A stretch of 64,000 nt of DNA from Humulus lupulus (GCF_963169125.1 NC_084794.1:229597219-229661218); one strand, 5' to 3'. Positions 11,160 through 22,690 are shown, counted from the stretch's first letter. Numbers and translations: made by a program. Notes: a model not told the origin generated them from the letters alone.

Positions 11160-11610
11160 GCCTCTGATTGCATCAAGGTGAACACTCGAGCTAGAGTCAA
11201 GTTGTTTGCCTTCTTTGGTTCTTCCTTCTTCAATCTCGAGAAATCCTTCCTAAGATGCCCATCCACTCCACATAAAAAGCATGCCTTCGCTCAGAATTCA
11301 CCCAAATGCCGCCTCCTACACCGGGCACATCCCGAATAACTTCACCAAATCTCATTGTCACCCTAGCAGCTACTCTGAATACCCCGAGCCCTCCTATCTG
11401 GGCTTCGAACTATAGAAGTGTCTGAGGTCTTCCTCTTTCGGTCACTAGGGACTCCGCCCCTACCAAATTCTACAAACGGAGGTACTACCCTCCTGACATC
11501 CCGCTTAGGGGCACTCTCGCACCAAATCTTGTTATATGTGCCCTCAACAGTAAGGGCCTTCTCCATTACCTAAGGGTAAGTAGTAACTCAAAGTGCGGAG
11601 GTGATCCTAA
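11160..11610 (-). pseudogene. Gag C-terminal part, element E
   Basis: The minus strand shows MEKALTVEGTYNKIWCES, then a basic linker with PPFVEFGRGG and SDRKRK, then a region around 11240-11330 with remains of a CCHC knuckle. It aligns by eye with T1 gag (VVDKALTAEGAEDQMW). The stretch just upstream (ITSALRVTTYP with a stop) runs into the insertion at about 11611; the N-terminal half resumes at 13127. Confidence 0.7.
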
Positions 11611-11921
11611 TATTCTGATGTGGATGCCAAAAATCCACCAAGAAAAAAATTCCTAGTACATGGTGAAAATACAAGGCTAAAGGTCACTTAGTCACATTAT
11701 CAGGCTCAGACCTATAAGTCTTGTGAAACTGAGAGATTGTCCCAAGGGAAGCATCACTTAGTGAGCCATGAAGTGTGGCCTTTGTGGATGCTCAATATTC
11801 CATGCCCATAAAAGACTCAAAGTGTATGCTTAGGCCCCATAAACGCCCAAAAATATGGCTGGGTTGGGGTGACCCCGAGCCACTGTTGCCTCTCGTGCGG
11901 CAGCCTTGATGGCCTTGCACG

Positions 11922-12215
11922 CGCCAGCACCAGGCGAGGCCACCCCCTCGCGCGTGCCAGCACCAGGCGAGGCCATCCCCTCGCTCGTACCAGCACCAGG
12001 CGAGGCCACCCACTCGCGCGCGCCAGCACCAGGCGAGGCCACCCCCTCGCGCGCGCCAGCACCAGGCGAGGCCCTTTTCCTCGCGCGCGCCCAGCATCAG
12101 GCGAGGCCACCCCTTCGCGCGCGCCAGCACCAGGCGAGGCCACCCCCTCGCACGAGCCAGCACCAGGCGAGGCCCCCTGCCTCGCGCGCTCCCAGCACCA
12201 GGCAAGGCCACGTGT
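11922..12215 (+). repeat. GC-rich 33-bp minisatellite, about nine units
   Basis: Tandem units built on CAGCACCAGGCGAGGCCAC followed by a CTCGCGCGC segment, period 33-36 bp, about nine copies with point changes. It is highly CpG-rich in an AT-rich window. The period is a multiple of three, so long open frames appear on both strands; they are by-products and not genes. Confidence 0.9.
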
Positions 12216-12924
12216 CCCGCGCGCGCCACGCCATCAACAGGCCTTCCAAGGAGGTCTCGCGAAGGAATAGGAGCCATGCCATGGACTTCAAAGTCTAAGT
12301 GGCATGGGAGCCACACCACCAGGTGGCCACACGAGTGGGACGACACGCCAAGGGAGCCGTGTCCACAAGGGGCTCGCTAGGAAGGCGTCTCAGCTTGAAC
12401 GTTTAGACATCTACTGAGGCCACATGCCCATCACCCATGCTCATGAGTGACCTCGGGGTGCTACAAGCATCCCATTCCAAGGACCCGAGAGCCTCGCCGC
12501 ACGTCACAACCACTGCATGAACCAAGTGTCCCATTCCCTATGCCTTGAAGACCCCAATGCTTAGAGGTCCAGGTATGAGTCGAATGGAACATTCATGTAC
12601 GATCTAGTAATGGGTACGGCCCTTAAGACCCTGTATGTCGAAGTACGGACACCTGTACCAGTGGGGGAGTGGGAATGCTGGAATAAGAGTTATGGCCCGT
12701 ACGTCTACGGCCAGGAGTCAGAGTCGACACCACAACCACCTACGCCACTATGTTTGTCCCCACTCCACTGACATGGGTACGGACAAGTAGTGGAGACATC
12801 CTCCTGACGCCTGCCCCTGTACTGGATGCAAGACCTCAGCTTCTGAAACCACTCTCCTGACAGAGTACTTATGTACCATTTGGTCTCCTGGACCACCATG
12901 TATCCCAGGCCATCAGAGCCTACT

Positions 12925-12931
12925 ATAAAAA
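12925..12931 (+). promoter_or_regulatory. TATA box in Tat-type LTR insertion
   Basis: TATAAAA in the context CTACTATAAAAAGGACCC, about 200 bases before the LTR end. It matches the position of TATAAATAG at 58755-58763 in the related insertion. Confidence 0.5.
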
Positions 12932-13126
12932 GGACCCCTCTCCCACATGAGGGGGGGTTGGAAAATTCATTGTATGCAGAGGCTATTGAGAAATATACTA
13001 AGGCTTGCTCCATTGTTTATCTATGTTTACTTTTCCTTAAAGTTTATTCTCAGTTCTTATATAAACTTCGCCTGACTTACCTTTGAGTTTTCCGATCTAA
13101 TTTCGTTGACGAGATTTCACCGTCAA

Positions 13127-13830
13127 CACCTGGGCTATCATAGCATTCATCCCTCGAACAAATTGTTCCTTTCTCGTCACGTTAGTTGGTACCAAGTCAG
13201 AAGTGAAATTTGCCAACCTGTCAAACTTCAAGGTATACTCTGTCACTATCATATTTCCCTAAACTAGATTGGTAAACTCATTTGCTTTTGCAATTCTAAC
13301 TGTCTCATTGTAATACTTCTCATTGAGAAAATCTCTAAATTATTTCTAGTTCATTGTAGCTACATCCCAAGTCTAGGATACCACCTCTAACCAAATACGG
13401 GCATCATCCCCTAACATATATGTGGCGTAGGCACTCTGTCATTATCTACTACCCTCATGAAATCCAGGATGGAGGTAGCCATACTCATCCACTACTCAGC
13501 TCTGAGTGGATCTGGGCCTCCCTCAAAAGTAGGAGGGTGTTGCTTCCTGAATCATTCATAAAGAGGTTCCCATCTATTCTGAACTTCTGGCTGTCACAAA
13601 ATTGGTACTACAACTGGCGACATGGTCGGGGCAGCATTCCTGGTGGACCTGACTGCCTAAGCTGTCTAATCTCTTCTTCCTATCTTTACAACCTTGCTTG
13701 CATTTCAGCAAACATATGTTGTCAGTTCTCAGGGGCTAATGGAGGGTTCTGACCTTGGTTATCATCTCTAACCTTAATCTTAGCGTCGGCTAGTCTGTTT
13801 GATAACCTTGGAGGCACAACTCTCCAATTA
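13127..13830 (-). pseudogene. Gag N-terminal half, element E
   Basis: The minus strand shows a helical start (NRLADAKIKVRDDNQG about 13765-13800, MFAEMQARL, EEEIRQLRQSGPPG about 13655-13700), then the capsid region (YATYMLGDDARIWLEVV about 13385-13430) and VTEYTLKFDRLANFTSDLV, FVRGMNAMIAQ (13130-13245). It ends at 13127 against the LTR insertion and continues at 11610. Stops and frame changes are scattered. T1 gag (56205-56633) gives the same order of motifs. Confidence 0.75.
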
Positions 13831-14192
13831 TGTCTGCAATCAATGACTCAGCTTATCAGGCAATGATAACTATATTAGGGTACCATCCCACGATCCAAAA
13901 CCGAACAAATAAGCATACACATGAAACAACCATGCTAATAAGCATTTCAATAGCTTTCACCTGCAACAGCAATGCTAATAAGCATATCTTTTCATATTCA
14001 CAAAGCAATCAAGGGTTAGGCCCTATCAGTATATCTCATGCTTCCTATTCTAGCATGCACATAAGGAATGTATATTCCAATCAAGCAATGAACACATATT
14101 CACATTATTAGTTATTGAACCGTGAGTTGAGCTTATCTTTAGCAGTGAGTGTACATGCCCAGCCAATCTTCAAGAACAATTAAACCTTGGCA
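13831..14192 (-). other. 5' leader of element E
   Basis: About 360 bases between the primer site and the gag start, AT-rich, with no convincing coding signal. This length is ordinary for an LTR-retrotransposon leader. Confidence 0.5.
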
Positions 14193-14204
14193 ACTATGAT
14201 ACCA
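14193..14204 (-). promoter_or_regulatory. Primer binding site, element E (decayed)
   Basis: Minus-strand TGGTATCATAGT, three bases inside the LTR end, against the canonical initiator-Met primer site TGGTATCAGAGC. Two to three mismatches. The position directly beside the LTR supports the call. Confidence 0.65.
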
Positions 14205-14207
14205 AGT

Positions 14208-16402
14208 TGTAACGCCCTACTAATCAAGGACTGTTTCATTGTGAGGTTAAAATGGTGCTTAACTCGTTAAGCGAGACATTTGGACTTAGACGTGTAATTA
14301 AAATTAATTAAAGGGTTAGGTATTAAAAATTTTGGCCAAAAGAATATTACTTTTCATTAAAAAGCTTAAGTATGTACATGGGATCCCAGAAAAAAGAGAT
14401 TATACACAAACATAAACGTAAACCAGGTACAAAATGGCCGACCTAAGCGACAAAATAAACTGAAACCCTAGATATCCAAAAGAAGTCTCGACCATGGCAG
14501 TCAAGCAGGCCGCATATGTACACGTTTCCCCTAAAGCTCTCCAACTCATGGCTGTTCTAGCTTCTCTTTACCCTTACCTACACCACATAGCACCTGTGAG
14601 CCAAGGCCAAACAAGAAAACTCAATTTAATAGAACAAACAATCAGTAAGATATAAATCATAAATAGCATGCTTGACAATTATAATCAAACAAGCACACAA
14701 TATATTTCTGAGGCCATAGAGCCACACGAGTGCAAACTGCACTCCCATATTGGCCCAGCCATAACAGCTTGTATTGCCCATGCTAATGTCGACCACGACT
14801 TATAAGTCAAGTTTTCAAAACAAATACAAACAGATATGCATCTCACATACAATACAATTATACACAATTCAATACATTCACATGTAACCAGGTATTCAAT
14901 GTGTGGTTATAAGCACTTTCAATAATCGAGGCCAATGCCCTAATCTCAGTGCAGGTGCAATTTTCTTACCTCGAGTTCTCAGAGATTTAATAAGGCGACC
15001 TCGAGTACTATCATATCCTTATGATCCTAGCGGTAACCCCTAGTCACAACACATTGAGAAATTTCATCAAGAACTAACACCAATATAGAGCTTCAAGACC
15101 AAGCCCTAGCCCTCGAGACCTCAGATTCCTCTAATCTGAATAGCAGAACCTTCCCCAAGCCCTCTAATTTGGTTTTCCCATAACCAACATATTCTAAACC
15201 CACAATTAACACCACAACATCGACTAGTAAGGGTCTTGACACCCCACTGGCAGAGAGTTTGACCCAAAATTTCTTCCCATTTTGAACTGCAGCGCTCCCT
15301 ACTAAGGATCGCGCTGCCATGGCGGTCCGAGGGAAACCAATCCTCAAATACATTCAAGAAAGTCGTGGCACTACCACGAGAAACCTAGAAACTACGTTTT
15401 CAAAAATCACAAACTACCCCAAAATCCAATCCAATAGAGTTCATTAGTTTTTTCACCAATCTAACATCCATATAACTAATGATACACACCCAGAAACCCA
15501 TTAAGCCCCAAAACACATAAATTTACAACCTAAGTCTTAACAAATTCAAACTTCCTCAAAGAAATATTTAGAGCAAGCTTAAAGAATTACCTCAGAATTT
15601 TGAGAATCTTAGGTTGAATGGTAATCTTTACAGCTTCTAATCCCATTAGTAGCCCTAATCTCATCCAAAGATCACCAACAAGCACAAGAATTGGCTCCAA
15701 TACAAGCTTTGTCTTCCAAGCCTCTTGAGAGAAAACTAGATGAGGGAGAGAAACAACGGTTGTGTATATGACATGATTAAGTGTCCAGCACTAGCCTAAT
15801 CTCACTCAGCCTAATGGTCAAAAAGAGCATAATACAAATTCACCCAATGAATCTCTTATTTAACCCCCAATGGCGCTATGGTCATTCGACACCAATTCCC
15901 ACTAAACCTCAAATTACACTTAAAATTCCAATTAAATCCACTAATCCTACAAATACCAATATATTTCCCAAATATATCCCATATTCCAATAATTCCCAGT
16001 AATTTACCAAATTACCAAAATACCCTTGGGCTCACCCCTAGGCAGGTATTTATCCTTGTTGTGACTTTTCCGCTAACTTGCTCAAAAGGGTCGAATTGTG
16101 CCAAATATCTCAAATATATTCACATAATAATGTGGTCTCAGACATATAGCATATACAGTTAAAGATATACCCTTAACAGGTCAAAATTATGAAAATGCCC
16201 CTTTTTAATAAAAACGAACCTATAAGAACATTTAACACTCATAAATATGCATAAGCAATCATATCATAATATAACTCATATAATTCCCATATTCATATAT
16301 ATACATTCAATAAAATCACAAATATCACAGATAAATCCAATTATGTCCTCCCAACACACTAATCAAGGCACTAAGCCTTATAAGGAATTTTGGGATGTTA
16401 CA
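14208..16402 (-). repeat. 5' LTR of element E (Tekay-type, 2195 bp)
   Basis: Long LTR with TG...CA ends. On the plus strand it starts TGTAACGCCCTACTAATC and ends TTGGGATGTTACA. It shares with the other Tekay-type LTRs here the segments around AG-GTAAG motifs (inverse at about 14570 and 14967) and the terminal TGTAAC...GTTACA bases. It contains no gene. Confidence 0.85.
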
Positions 16403-18250
16403 ATGTATATGCAGCAAAAATATTACAAGTGCCCGAGATTAAAAGCTATTCGGACAGTCATTGTCTATACATCCCAAACATGCTGCTTGGGTGTTTAAAA
16501 GAGAAAAAGAAAACAAAACAACATTACTGTCTATCAACAACTTCCTCATGCTCACGGTCCCCATCTGGATTTAAGGAGATCTCTAGCTCGGGGTTTCTGA
16601 AGCTCAATAAGAAGATACTCGAAATTGCATCCTTGTTGTTCTTCAAGAACATGAAGAAGAATTTGAAGGTGGCATTTTTAAAGTTGGTCTTGGTCGAAGC
16701 AAAATTCTCTTCAAGGCCTCGTATTTGCTCTTCCTTATCCTTCAACTGTAGATCCCATTCAGCAAGGAGGCAAGCCTACTTAGTCTCCTTTTCCTAAAGA
16801 ACTTGAATGATTTTTCCTTTTTTGCTCAATCTCGTTGTTTTTATCGAGAAGTTTCTTCTCTATCTCCTCAGCATCCTCTTTGTTCTTTTTTGCAATGTTT
16901 CAAGACTTCTCCAACAAGGTCTTAATCTCCTCAGCAACGGTCTTTGCTCGAGGACGAGTGTGAGTTAGAGTCATCACACCTTACAAAATCTAAAGTTAGA
17001 TATGAGAATAAACTAATGATTGAATATATAAATGATGAAAAAACACTTACCGATAGTACCTTTGAGATAGCCCGACCAAAGGCCTGGTCCACAGAAGCTT
17101 CCTCAAGGGTTTCAAATGCCTTAGCACTTAGGCGATGCTGAGATAATTTAGTTGTTCAGGTAAAGATTGCCTCGAAAAAGGATTTGAGACGTTGAACTAT
17201 CGCCAGGGAAGTGTTGGGGTCAACCGTCAAAGCAACTGGAGAGCTATTCGCAAAAGGAGGAGTTTGGCTTGTAGAAGGAGGAGGAATTGTTAGAGTAGAA
17301 GGGTCGTTTTTCCTAGGCTGTTTAGCTGGAGGTTGTTTTCTACTCGACCCAACGTCAGTGGCCTTTCTTTTCGATGGAGCATTTTCGGTCGAGGCAGAAT
17401 GGGAGGCTGAGGTGTAAGGATCAAATGCCTTAGAGGCTAACATACCTGCAAACAATAGCAAATATGTTAGAAAAACACAACAGAGGTATAACAAGAACAA
17501 GAAAAATAGATAAAAAGTAAGTTCAGTACCAATATCTATACTATTGCTTGAAAAGCAGTTTAAAAAGGAGGAGTTATTTGACCAGGAAAGATCTTCGTGG
17601 AAAGCATTAAAATTTTCTAACTCTACCTCATTTTCGAGCGGGATAGAAAAGGAAAAGGGTGAGTTAAAAAGTTTGTGCCTACACTTAGCTACTGGTGAAG
17701 TAATACTATAGTCTAAGTAATTACTTGGGAGATCGTCATCAGCAAAGGAGAAGGAAAGGTCTAGGAGATTATCGACCATCACTTGCATGCCCTTTCCTTT
17801 AACTTTGGGGGTTGCTGGAGCTCTGGCACGAATAGCGTCCCCTTGCTCCCTAATACTTATTCCCCCTGTCCTTCTCCTTGTAGGTGTAAGGGTAGACTTG
17901 GGCTACTTGTTCTACCCCATTTCTTCACCAACTTCCTACTTGTTGGCTTTTCCACCAGTGGCACTCTCTGGGGTAGTGTCCTTCGTGGTCTGGTGAGGCT
18001 GAAAAAGGTCGACCAGCCTAAGATTTGCAATGTTCACTAGCAGGTGGAAACTCTTCTCATCTTTGGTGAGGCTGGCTAGTATGTCTACTCGGCCGAGCAT
18101 GCCCTGAGTAGGAGGAGGCCATCCCCATGTGCCTAAAAAATGAGTTCTAAGATGAGTGGCTCAGGTAAAGCCTAGCTCCAGTAAACATCTAGGAGATCAC
18201 CTAGCCAAGTCGACTAGATGTTGTGGAGATCGCTTAGCACCATCTTGTTG
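16403..18250 (-). pseudogene. Antisense accessory ORF remnant of a Tat element
   Basis: Coding signal opposite to the neighbouring Tat B. Two readable blocks are a C-terminal coiled coil (about 16524-16745, KDKEEQIRGLEENFASTK) and 17156-17788, which holds a Ser/Pro/Lys-rich stretch (SKRKATDVGSSRKQPPAKQ) and an upstream acidic segment. A hydrophobic run inside the second block (FYLFFLFLLYLCCVFL) is probably intron-like. The layout matches the better-preserved accessory ORF of Tat C (38806-43439), but the N-terminal transposon-protein domain is missing. Element E cuts its 3' end at 16403. Function unknown. Confidence 0.55.
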
Positions 18251-18696
18251 TAGCCTGTAAACCTCCAGCTCTTCATAAACGCTTGGAATGAACTAGCTCG
18301 AATTCCTAAGGACTCAGAGACGTAACCCCTGCCTAATAAACGTATGATATCAAGCAGTTAATGTCATTATTACATTTATTTGTACGTCTAGGGAGTTACT
18401 AAACATGTATGTTACTCAGATGTAAATGGTCACTGAATTATATCCACTGAACCCCTATAAATAGAGGGGGAATGGATTGAAAAGGGGACAAAACTTTTGT
18501 ATGTCAAAACTTTGCTAAAATTGTCATAAACAATTTTTTTAGAGATGACAAGGAAAGAATATAGACTCGTGGACTAGGTGAATTTTTATCACCGAACCAC
18601 GCATACTTCTGAATGTTTTTACTTATGGTTTAGATAAAGCCTAATTCATCATTTTTGAACTTCTTAGTTCAGTGTTGGCAAAAAATCGCGTCAATA
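18250..18696 (+). repeat. LTR of Tat B
   Basis: The right end CGCGTCAATA (normally CAACA) stands three bases before the primer site at 18700. A TATA box lies at 18456-18464, followed by a U5-like AT-rich stretch. The left end is not sharp; I place it near 18250, where accessory-ORF sequence fades, so the length is approximate. Confidence 0.6.
18456..18464 (+). promoter_or_regulatory. TATA box in Tat B LTR
   Basis: TATAAATAG in the context CCCCTATAAATAGAGGGGG, about 240 bases before the LTR end, matching the arrangement in the Tat A LTR. Confidence 0.6.
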
Positions 18697-18699
18697 GAT

Positions 18700-18717
18700 T
18701 GGTGCTTTCATTGAGAG
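18700..18717 (+). promoter_or_regulatory. Primer binding site, Tat B
   Basis: TGGTGCTTTCATTGAGAG, identical over 18 bases to the Tat A site on the other strand. It implies the same tRNA primer (tRNA-Thr type by inference). Confidence 0.75.
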
Positions 18718-18763
18718 TAAAAATTAGTCTTGCGAGTTTTTCATCCAAAAGTTTTCTCAGTAA

Positions 18764-20990
18764 TCATGGTGGTAGCCTGAAGTCAAAGGTCTGCTTATGA
18801 CGGAGAGTCAGAAAGGACTAGAGACTAGTGAGATGTCCGGGCTGTCAGTCCTGCTGCGGAATGCACTTTGGTGCTCATGCGTCCTGGAGAACAACCTTAG
18901 GTTCATCTTGGATATAACCAGGAAAAGATAGATCATCGTCACAACACCATCATGAAAATCCTTATTATATAGGATTGGTTGGGCAAGAAAATGTCGAGCT
19001 CAGAGGTCAGCTCGCTCATGCTAATAGACATATTGATGAGATCTTGTCTCGATTGCCACCTCCTGCAACCTATCAGAATGTCAGAATGAGGGCAAGTAGA
19101 TCTCAGGGGAGTAGATCATGAAGGCATGGTCACCCCACCATAAGGTGTTCAACTTGGACTTCCACTTCAAGCACTGTGCTGTCGAGGCTGATTTCTAGAA
19201 ACGACCGACCTGTACACATTTAGAGGAATGAGCAAACTACTCACGTGTCTAGAAGAAAACCTAGTCCATTAGGATGGGCTGGAACAAATGTAAGGTGAGG
19301 TGGGATTCCCCCGAATCCACCTGCTCAAGTCCCTGCTTGTAACCTAGGTCAGGAAGAGGGTCTACTTCCTGTAAGGGATATCGAGGTCGATGATGGGCGA
19401 CCTAGAGTAGTGTGCCCAAATGGACGACATGTGGCTTCCCTTATAAGATATCCACCATCACTGATATGCCATCCATCACCCCAACGAGCTAAGTCACCCT
19501 AGAGAGCTTCGATGCCCCAGAAGCCTCGAGGGAGTGTGTCCATTTAGAGGAATGACTAAAGAAACTCTGTTCACAGAGAGGTCACCCATGTCACTCGATC
19601 TCAAGATGGTGGGATTCGAGTTCATGTTATCAATCAAGCTCAACAACCTCATCAGCGAATGGTGATTTTCGCTGAGGATAACTACTGTATGGAGAGTCGT
19701 CATGAAGAAAGGTCAAAAAGTGTTCATACTACCCACTCTCAAAGGCGAGAGCCTGACCTAAGAGAACATCTTAATTCTGCTCATAGTTTCTGTGAAAACC
19801 GTCAGCCCGACCTAGAAGGGACAACCAAGTCGGGATAATGAGCTGAGTTATAATCAGTCAAGGGAAAACCGTTATGTGAGGCATGATAATGAGAACGTTC
19901 CAAATAATCATGCTCGAACTTGGAGGGATGATAACCAAGATAAGGCACAGCCCGGATTGGGAGCTAATCATCAACTCCCAAATAATCTGATAGTGAGGGA
20001 TCCGAACCTAGACCGACTTGAAATGATGGAGGAACAAATGAGGCTCCTTCTATAAAAAAGAAACAAGGACGATTGTGACTCCGATGAGGAGCTCGAGCCT
20101 TTTACTCCTCACATTCCGCAGCTCTGTATCTGCAAGGCTTTAAGATGCCACATATGGCGACCTATGATAGAACTACTGATCTGTCTAATCACATCAGGGC
20201 CTTCAAAACTTTAATGAGGTCCCATAATGTAGGTGTTGAAGCTTCCAAGTTATGGTTTGACAGGTTCAAGAGGTATACAATGACTTCTTAGAATCATTTG
20301 TCTTCAGATTTCAATAAGAAATTTTTAGCTGCCAAAGAAATATGGGTTGAGGCCAACTCATTGGCCAATATAAAGTAGCAACCAAGCAAGTCTCTTAAGG
20401 CTTACATTAACCGGTTATCAAATATTGCAGCTCGAGCTCAAGATGTCAATGACAGTGCAAAGCTCATGGCAATGCAGTAGGGGATCATCGTAGGAGGTGA
20501 GTTATGGAAAGAACTCCAAAGGAAAGGAGTTCAAAACACAGATGAATTTTTAGCTCGGGCTCAAGAGTGGATTAACCTTGAAGAGGCATAGTCCACTATA
20601 GTAGAAGCTAGTAATGTTCCAGTTCAAACCACTAGAGTGGTAAAAAACATTGTAGCATCAACTCGACTAGTTACCCATAACAATCATTTAGGTAACAATA
20701 ATAAAAGGAAAGGGAACATCGAAGGCGACCAAGCGGGGTCAAAGAAAAATAAAGCTAGGGATAAGTACACCTCAACTTTCACTGTATATGGTGATTTAAC
20801 AAATACACGTGAAACCATATACGTAGCTAACTCTGCTCGCCTTCCATGGAAAAAACTCGAGCCTTTGAGAAATCAGCACACCAAGAGAGATCCATCGAAG
20901 TTTTCTCATTACCATAACAACATCGGTCATACTGCAATTGACTGCCACCAGCTAAAAGAAGAGATCGAAACACTGATTTAGGCTTGGCCA
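18764..20990 (+). pseudogene. Gag, Tat B
   Basis: The N-terminal half (18764-20050) is variable and charged, with many stops. The capsid core is legible at 20130-20620 (FKMPHMATYDRTTDLSNHI, LWFDRFKRYTM, SLKAYINRLSNIAARAQ, ELWKELQRKGVQNTDEFLARA). It is followed by a Lys/Asn-rich linker and the knuckle-like SHYHNNIGHTAIDCHQL (about 20905-20960), whose first Cys is replaced by Ser. In-frame stops at about 20288, 20376, 20479, 20589 and 20980 are all TAG and stand at likely Gln codons. A Met-initiated part with no stop spans 20637-20981. Confidence 0.75.
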
Positions 20991-21255
20991 TTAGCACAAT
21001 ATGCCCGAAATTGGGTAGCTCCTAACCAGCAGGTCGCGCAAAATCCACATGCAGCTCTTCCAGCTCTATAAAATCCTCTCATCGCACCTCCAATAGAAGG
21101 GAGAGACATCAGCACCATTGCAGGTAGGCCACATCGAAAAGGAACTAGTAACAAGGCCCAAAAGAGGTATATTCAGGAGCTGAAGACCCATGACAGCGTG
21201 GTCGTAGCAATGCTTTCCAAAGTAGCAAAGAACGGATAAACATCCCATCATTTTT

Positions 21256-21732
21256 ATGGGAGAGGACACTATCCATGTCCAATTCCCACATAGTGATCCA
21301 CTCGTAATAACAATTCAGCTCGTCAACAGGAGGGTTCAGAGAATTCTGATTGACAATGGGAGCTTAGTGAATGTGCTATTCAAGTCAACATTTGAAAAGA
21401 TGGGGCTTTCTGTCACAGACTTAAAAGCCTCATCAACAACTCTATATGAGTTCTCGGGACAAGGATTGGCAGCAATAGGAACGATTGAGCTCGTTGTTAA
21501 AATCGGTGATGAAACTCGAGCTACTATGAAGATGCTCGAATTTATTTTTATTGATTATTCGTCTTCTTATAACGTCATCCTAGGGCGACCTGCATTAATA
21601 GTCTTTGAGACCATAACCTCAGTTCGCTACCTTGCCAAGAAATTCCCCTCACCAACTGGAATATGTATGGTCAAAGTATACCAGCTCACTACAAGAGAAT
21701 GTTATAGAATTTTGATGAGGGGAAGAGCCTAA
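21256..21732 (+). pseudogene. Aspartic protease, Tat B
   Basis: Open for 158 codons. IHVQFPHSDPLVITIQL precedes the active site ILIDNGSLVNVLFKS (about 21335-21385), where the usual Thr/Ser of DTG is Asn, so catalysis is doubtful. The C-terminal part shows the conserved YNVILGRPALI. A Glu-rich spacer (21748-21975) then leads to RT in Tat-type polyproteins, as in Tat C at 33943-34185. Confidence 0.8.
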
Positions 21733-21975
21733 CCTAGGCAACTGGCCATGGTGATAATAAAGGAAGCTGAAGAACCTCAAACAATGGTGATTGTTGAGGA
21801 AGCAGAAGAACCTCAAGTGATGGAGGTCGAGGTCACCAGTGATGAAGAGAATTACCCACAGATAGGTAAAGATAGGTCAGAGCTCCAACCTCTAGAGGAA
21901 CATGAGGAAATAATGCTTGATCAAGAAGCAACTTTCAGGGTTGTAAAGATTAGGAAAAACCTTAATGTCAAATAG

Positions 21976-22690
21976 AAGAAGATCCTAATCGAGTTTGTGA
22001 GAAATAACCTCGATGTCTCTGCCTGGTGACACACTGATATGGTGGGTATTAGTCCTAGTGTAATCATGCACACACTAAATTTGGACAGGGATATACCAGC
22101 CAAGCAACAAAAGAGAAGGTTGTTGGGAAAAGAAAGAGGAGAAGCTTTAGAGGAAGAAGTAGCTCGCCTCTTAAAGTGTTGATTCACCAAGGAGGTGAAA
22201 TATCCAACCTATATAGCCAACCCCGTTCTGGTCCCAAAACCTAACGAAAAATGGATGACCTACATTAAATTCTCCTATAGCAATAAGGCCTGCCCGAAGG
22301 ATTTCCTTCCTTTCCCAAGAATTGATTGCTCGTAGATGCCACAGCTGATCACGAGCTCATGTATTTCATGGACACGTATTCAGGACATAACTAGATTTTG
22401 ATGAACCCTACAGACCAAGAGCATATAAGTTTCATGACCAAGCATAATGTGTACTGCTACATTGTCATGTCTTTCGGGCTCAAGAATGTCGAATCTACTT
22501 ACTAGAGACTAGTGAACAAAATCTCTATTAATCAGATTGGTTGAAACATGGAAGTGTATGTTGATGACATGCTAGTCAAGTAAAAAATTATCAATAACCA
22601 TGTATTCGATTTGGAAGAATGGTTTGATGTGCTAAGGAAGTACAACATGTAGTTGAATCCCCATAAGTGTCCTTTGGAGTCTTGTCAGGT
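21976..22690 (+). pseudogene. Reverse transcriptase fragment, Tat B
   Basis: Decayed RT: run-in AKQQKRRLLGKERGEALEEE, then NPVLVPKPNEKW and NKACPKDFLPFPRID (about 22220-22330), and VEVYVDDMLVK-like EVYVDDMLVK at about 22549-22580 with the catalytic YVDD retained. Frames change at least twice and stops are frequent. The sequence breaks off near 22690 in the LNPHKC region. RNase H and integrase never follow. Confidence 0.75.

Larger units (their letters stand above)
11611..13126 (+). mobile_element. Tat-type LTR insertion (probable solo LTR) in gag of element E
   Basis: About 1.5 kb of foreign DNA separates the two halves of E gag. The right end, TTGACGAGATTTCACCGTC then AACA at 13126, is a Tat-style LTR terminus with a hairpin (GTTGACG...CGTCAAC). 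A TATA box lies at 12925-12931 and no coding sequence is present. Its last ~400 bp resemble 58500-58959. The left end is not sharply defined (TG candidates at 11617 and 11620), and no target duplication is evident, so the solo-LTR call is an inference. Confidence 0.55.
9302..16402 (-). mobile_element. Del/Tekay-like Ty3/gypsy element E
   Basis: Minus-strand element with 5' LTR (14208-16402), a decayed primer site, leader, gag (split by an insertion at 11611-13126), protease, RT and RNase H. It stops at 9302, where CACTA fragment 1 has inserted into the end of RNase H. Integrase and the 3' LTR are absent. On the right it abuts Tat accessory-ORF sequence at 16403, so E probably inserted into a Tat element. 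Because its left end is lost, no target duplication can be tested. Confidence 0.85.
18250..22690 (+). mobile_element. Tat-type Ty3/gypsy element B (5' part)
   Basis: LTR, primer site, gag, protease and RT on the plus strand, ending at about 22690 inside RT after the YVDD box, where unrelated AT-rich DNA follows. RNase H, integrase and 3' LTR are missing. Immediately upstream of its LTR lies an accessory-ORF tail in antisense, which in Tat C lies between pol and the 3' LTR. The LTR may therefore be shared with a second upstream copy (see findings). Coding parts are heavily decayed. Confidence 0.85.

Noticed and set aside
11792..12346. Long overlapping open frames on both strands, up to 184 codons
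   Set aside because: They follow the 33-bp GC-rich tandem units, whose length is a multiple of three. The translations are simple repeats and no frame extends into unique sequence with coding character.
16524..16797. Plus-strand frame opposite the coiled coil
   Set aside because: The minus-strand reading gives a regular Glu/Lys coil matching the accessory ORF tail; the plus-strand frame is its shadow.
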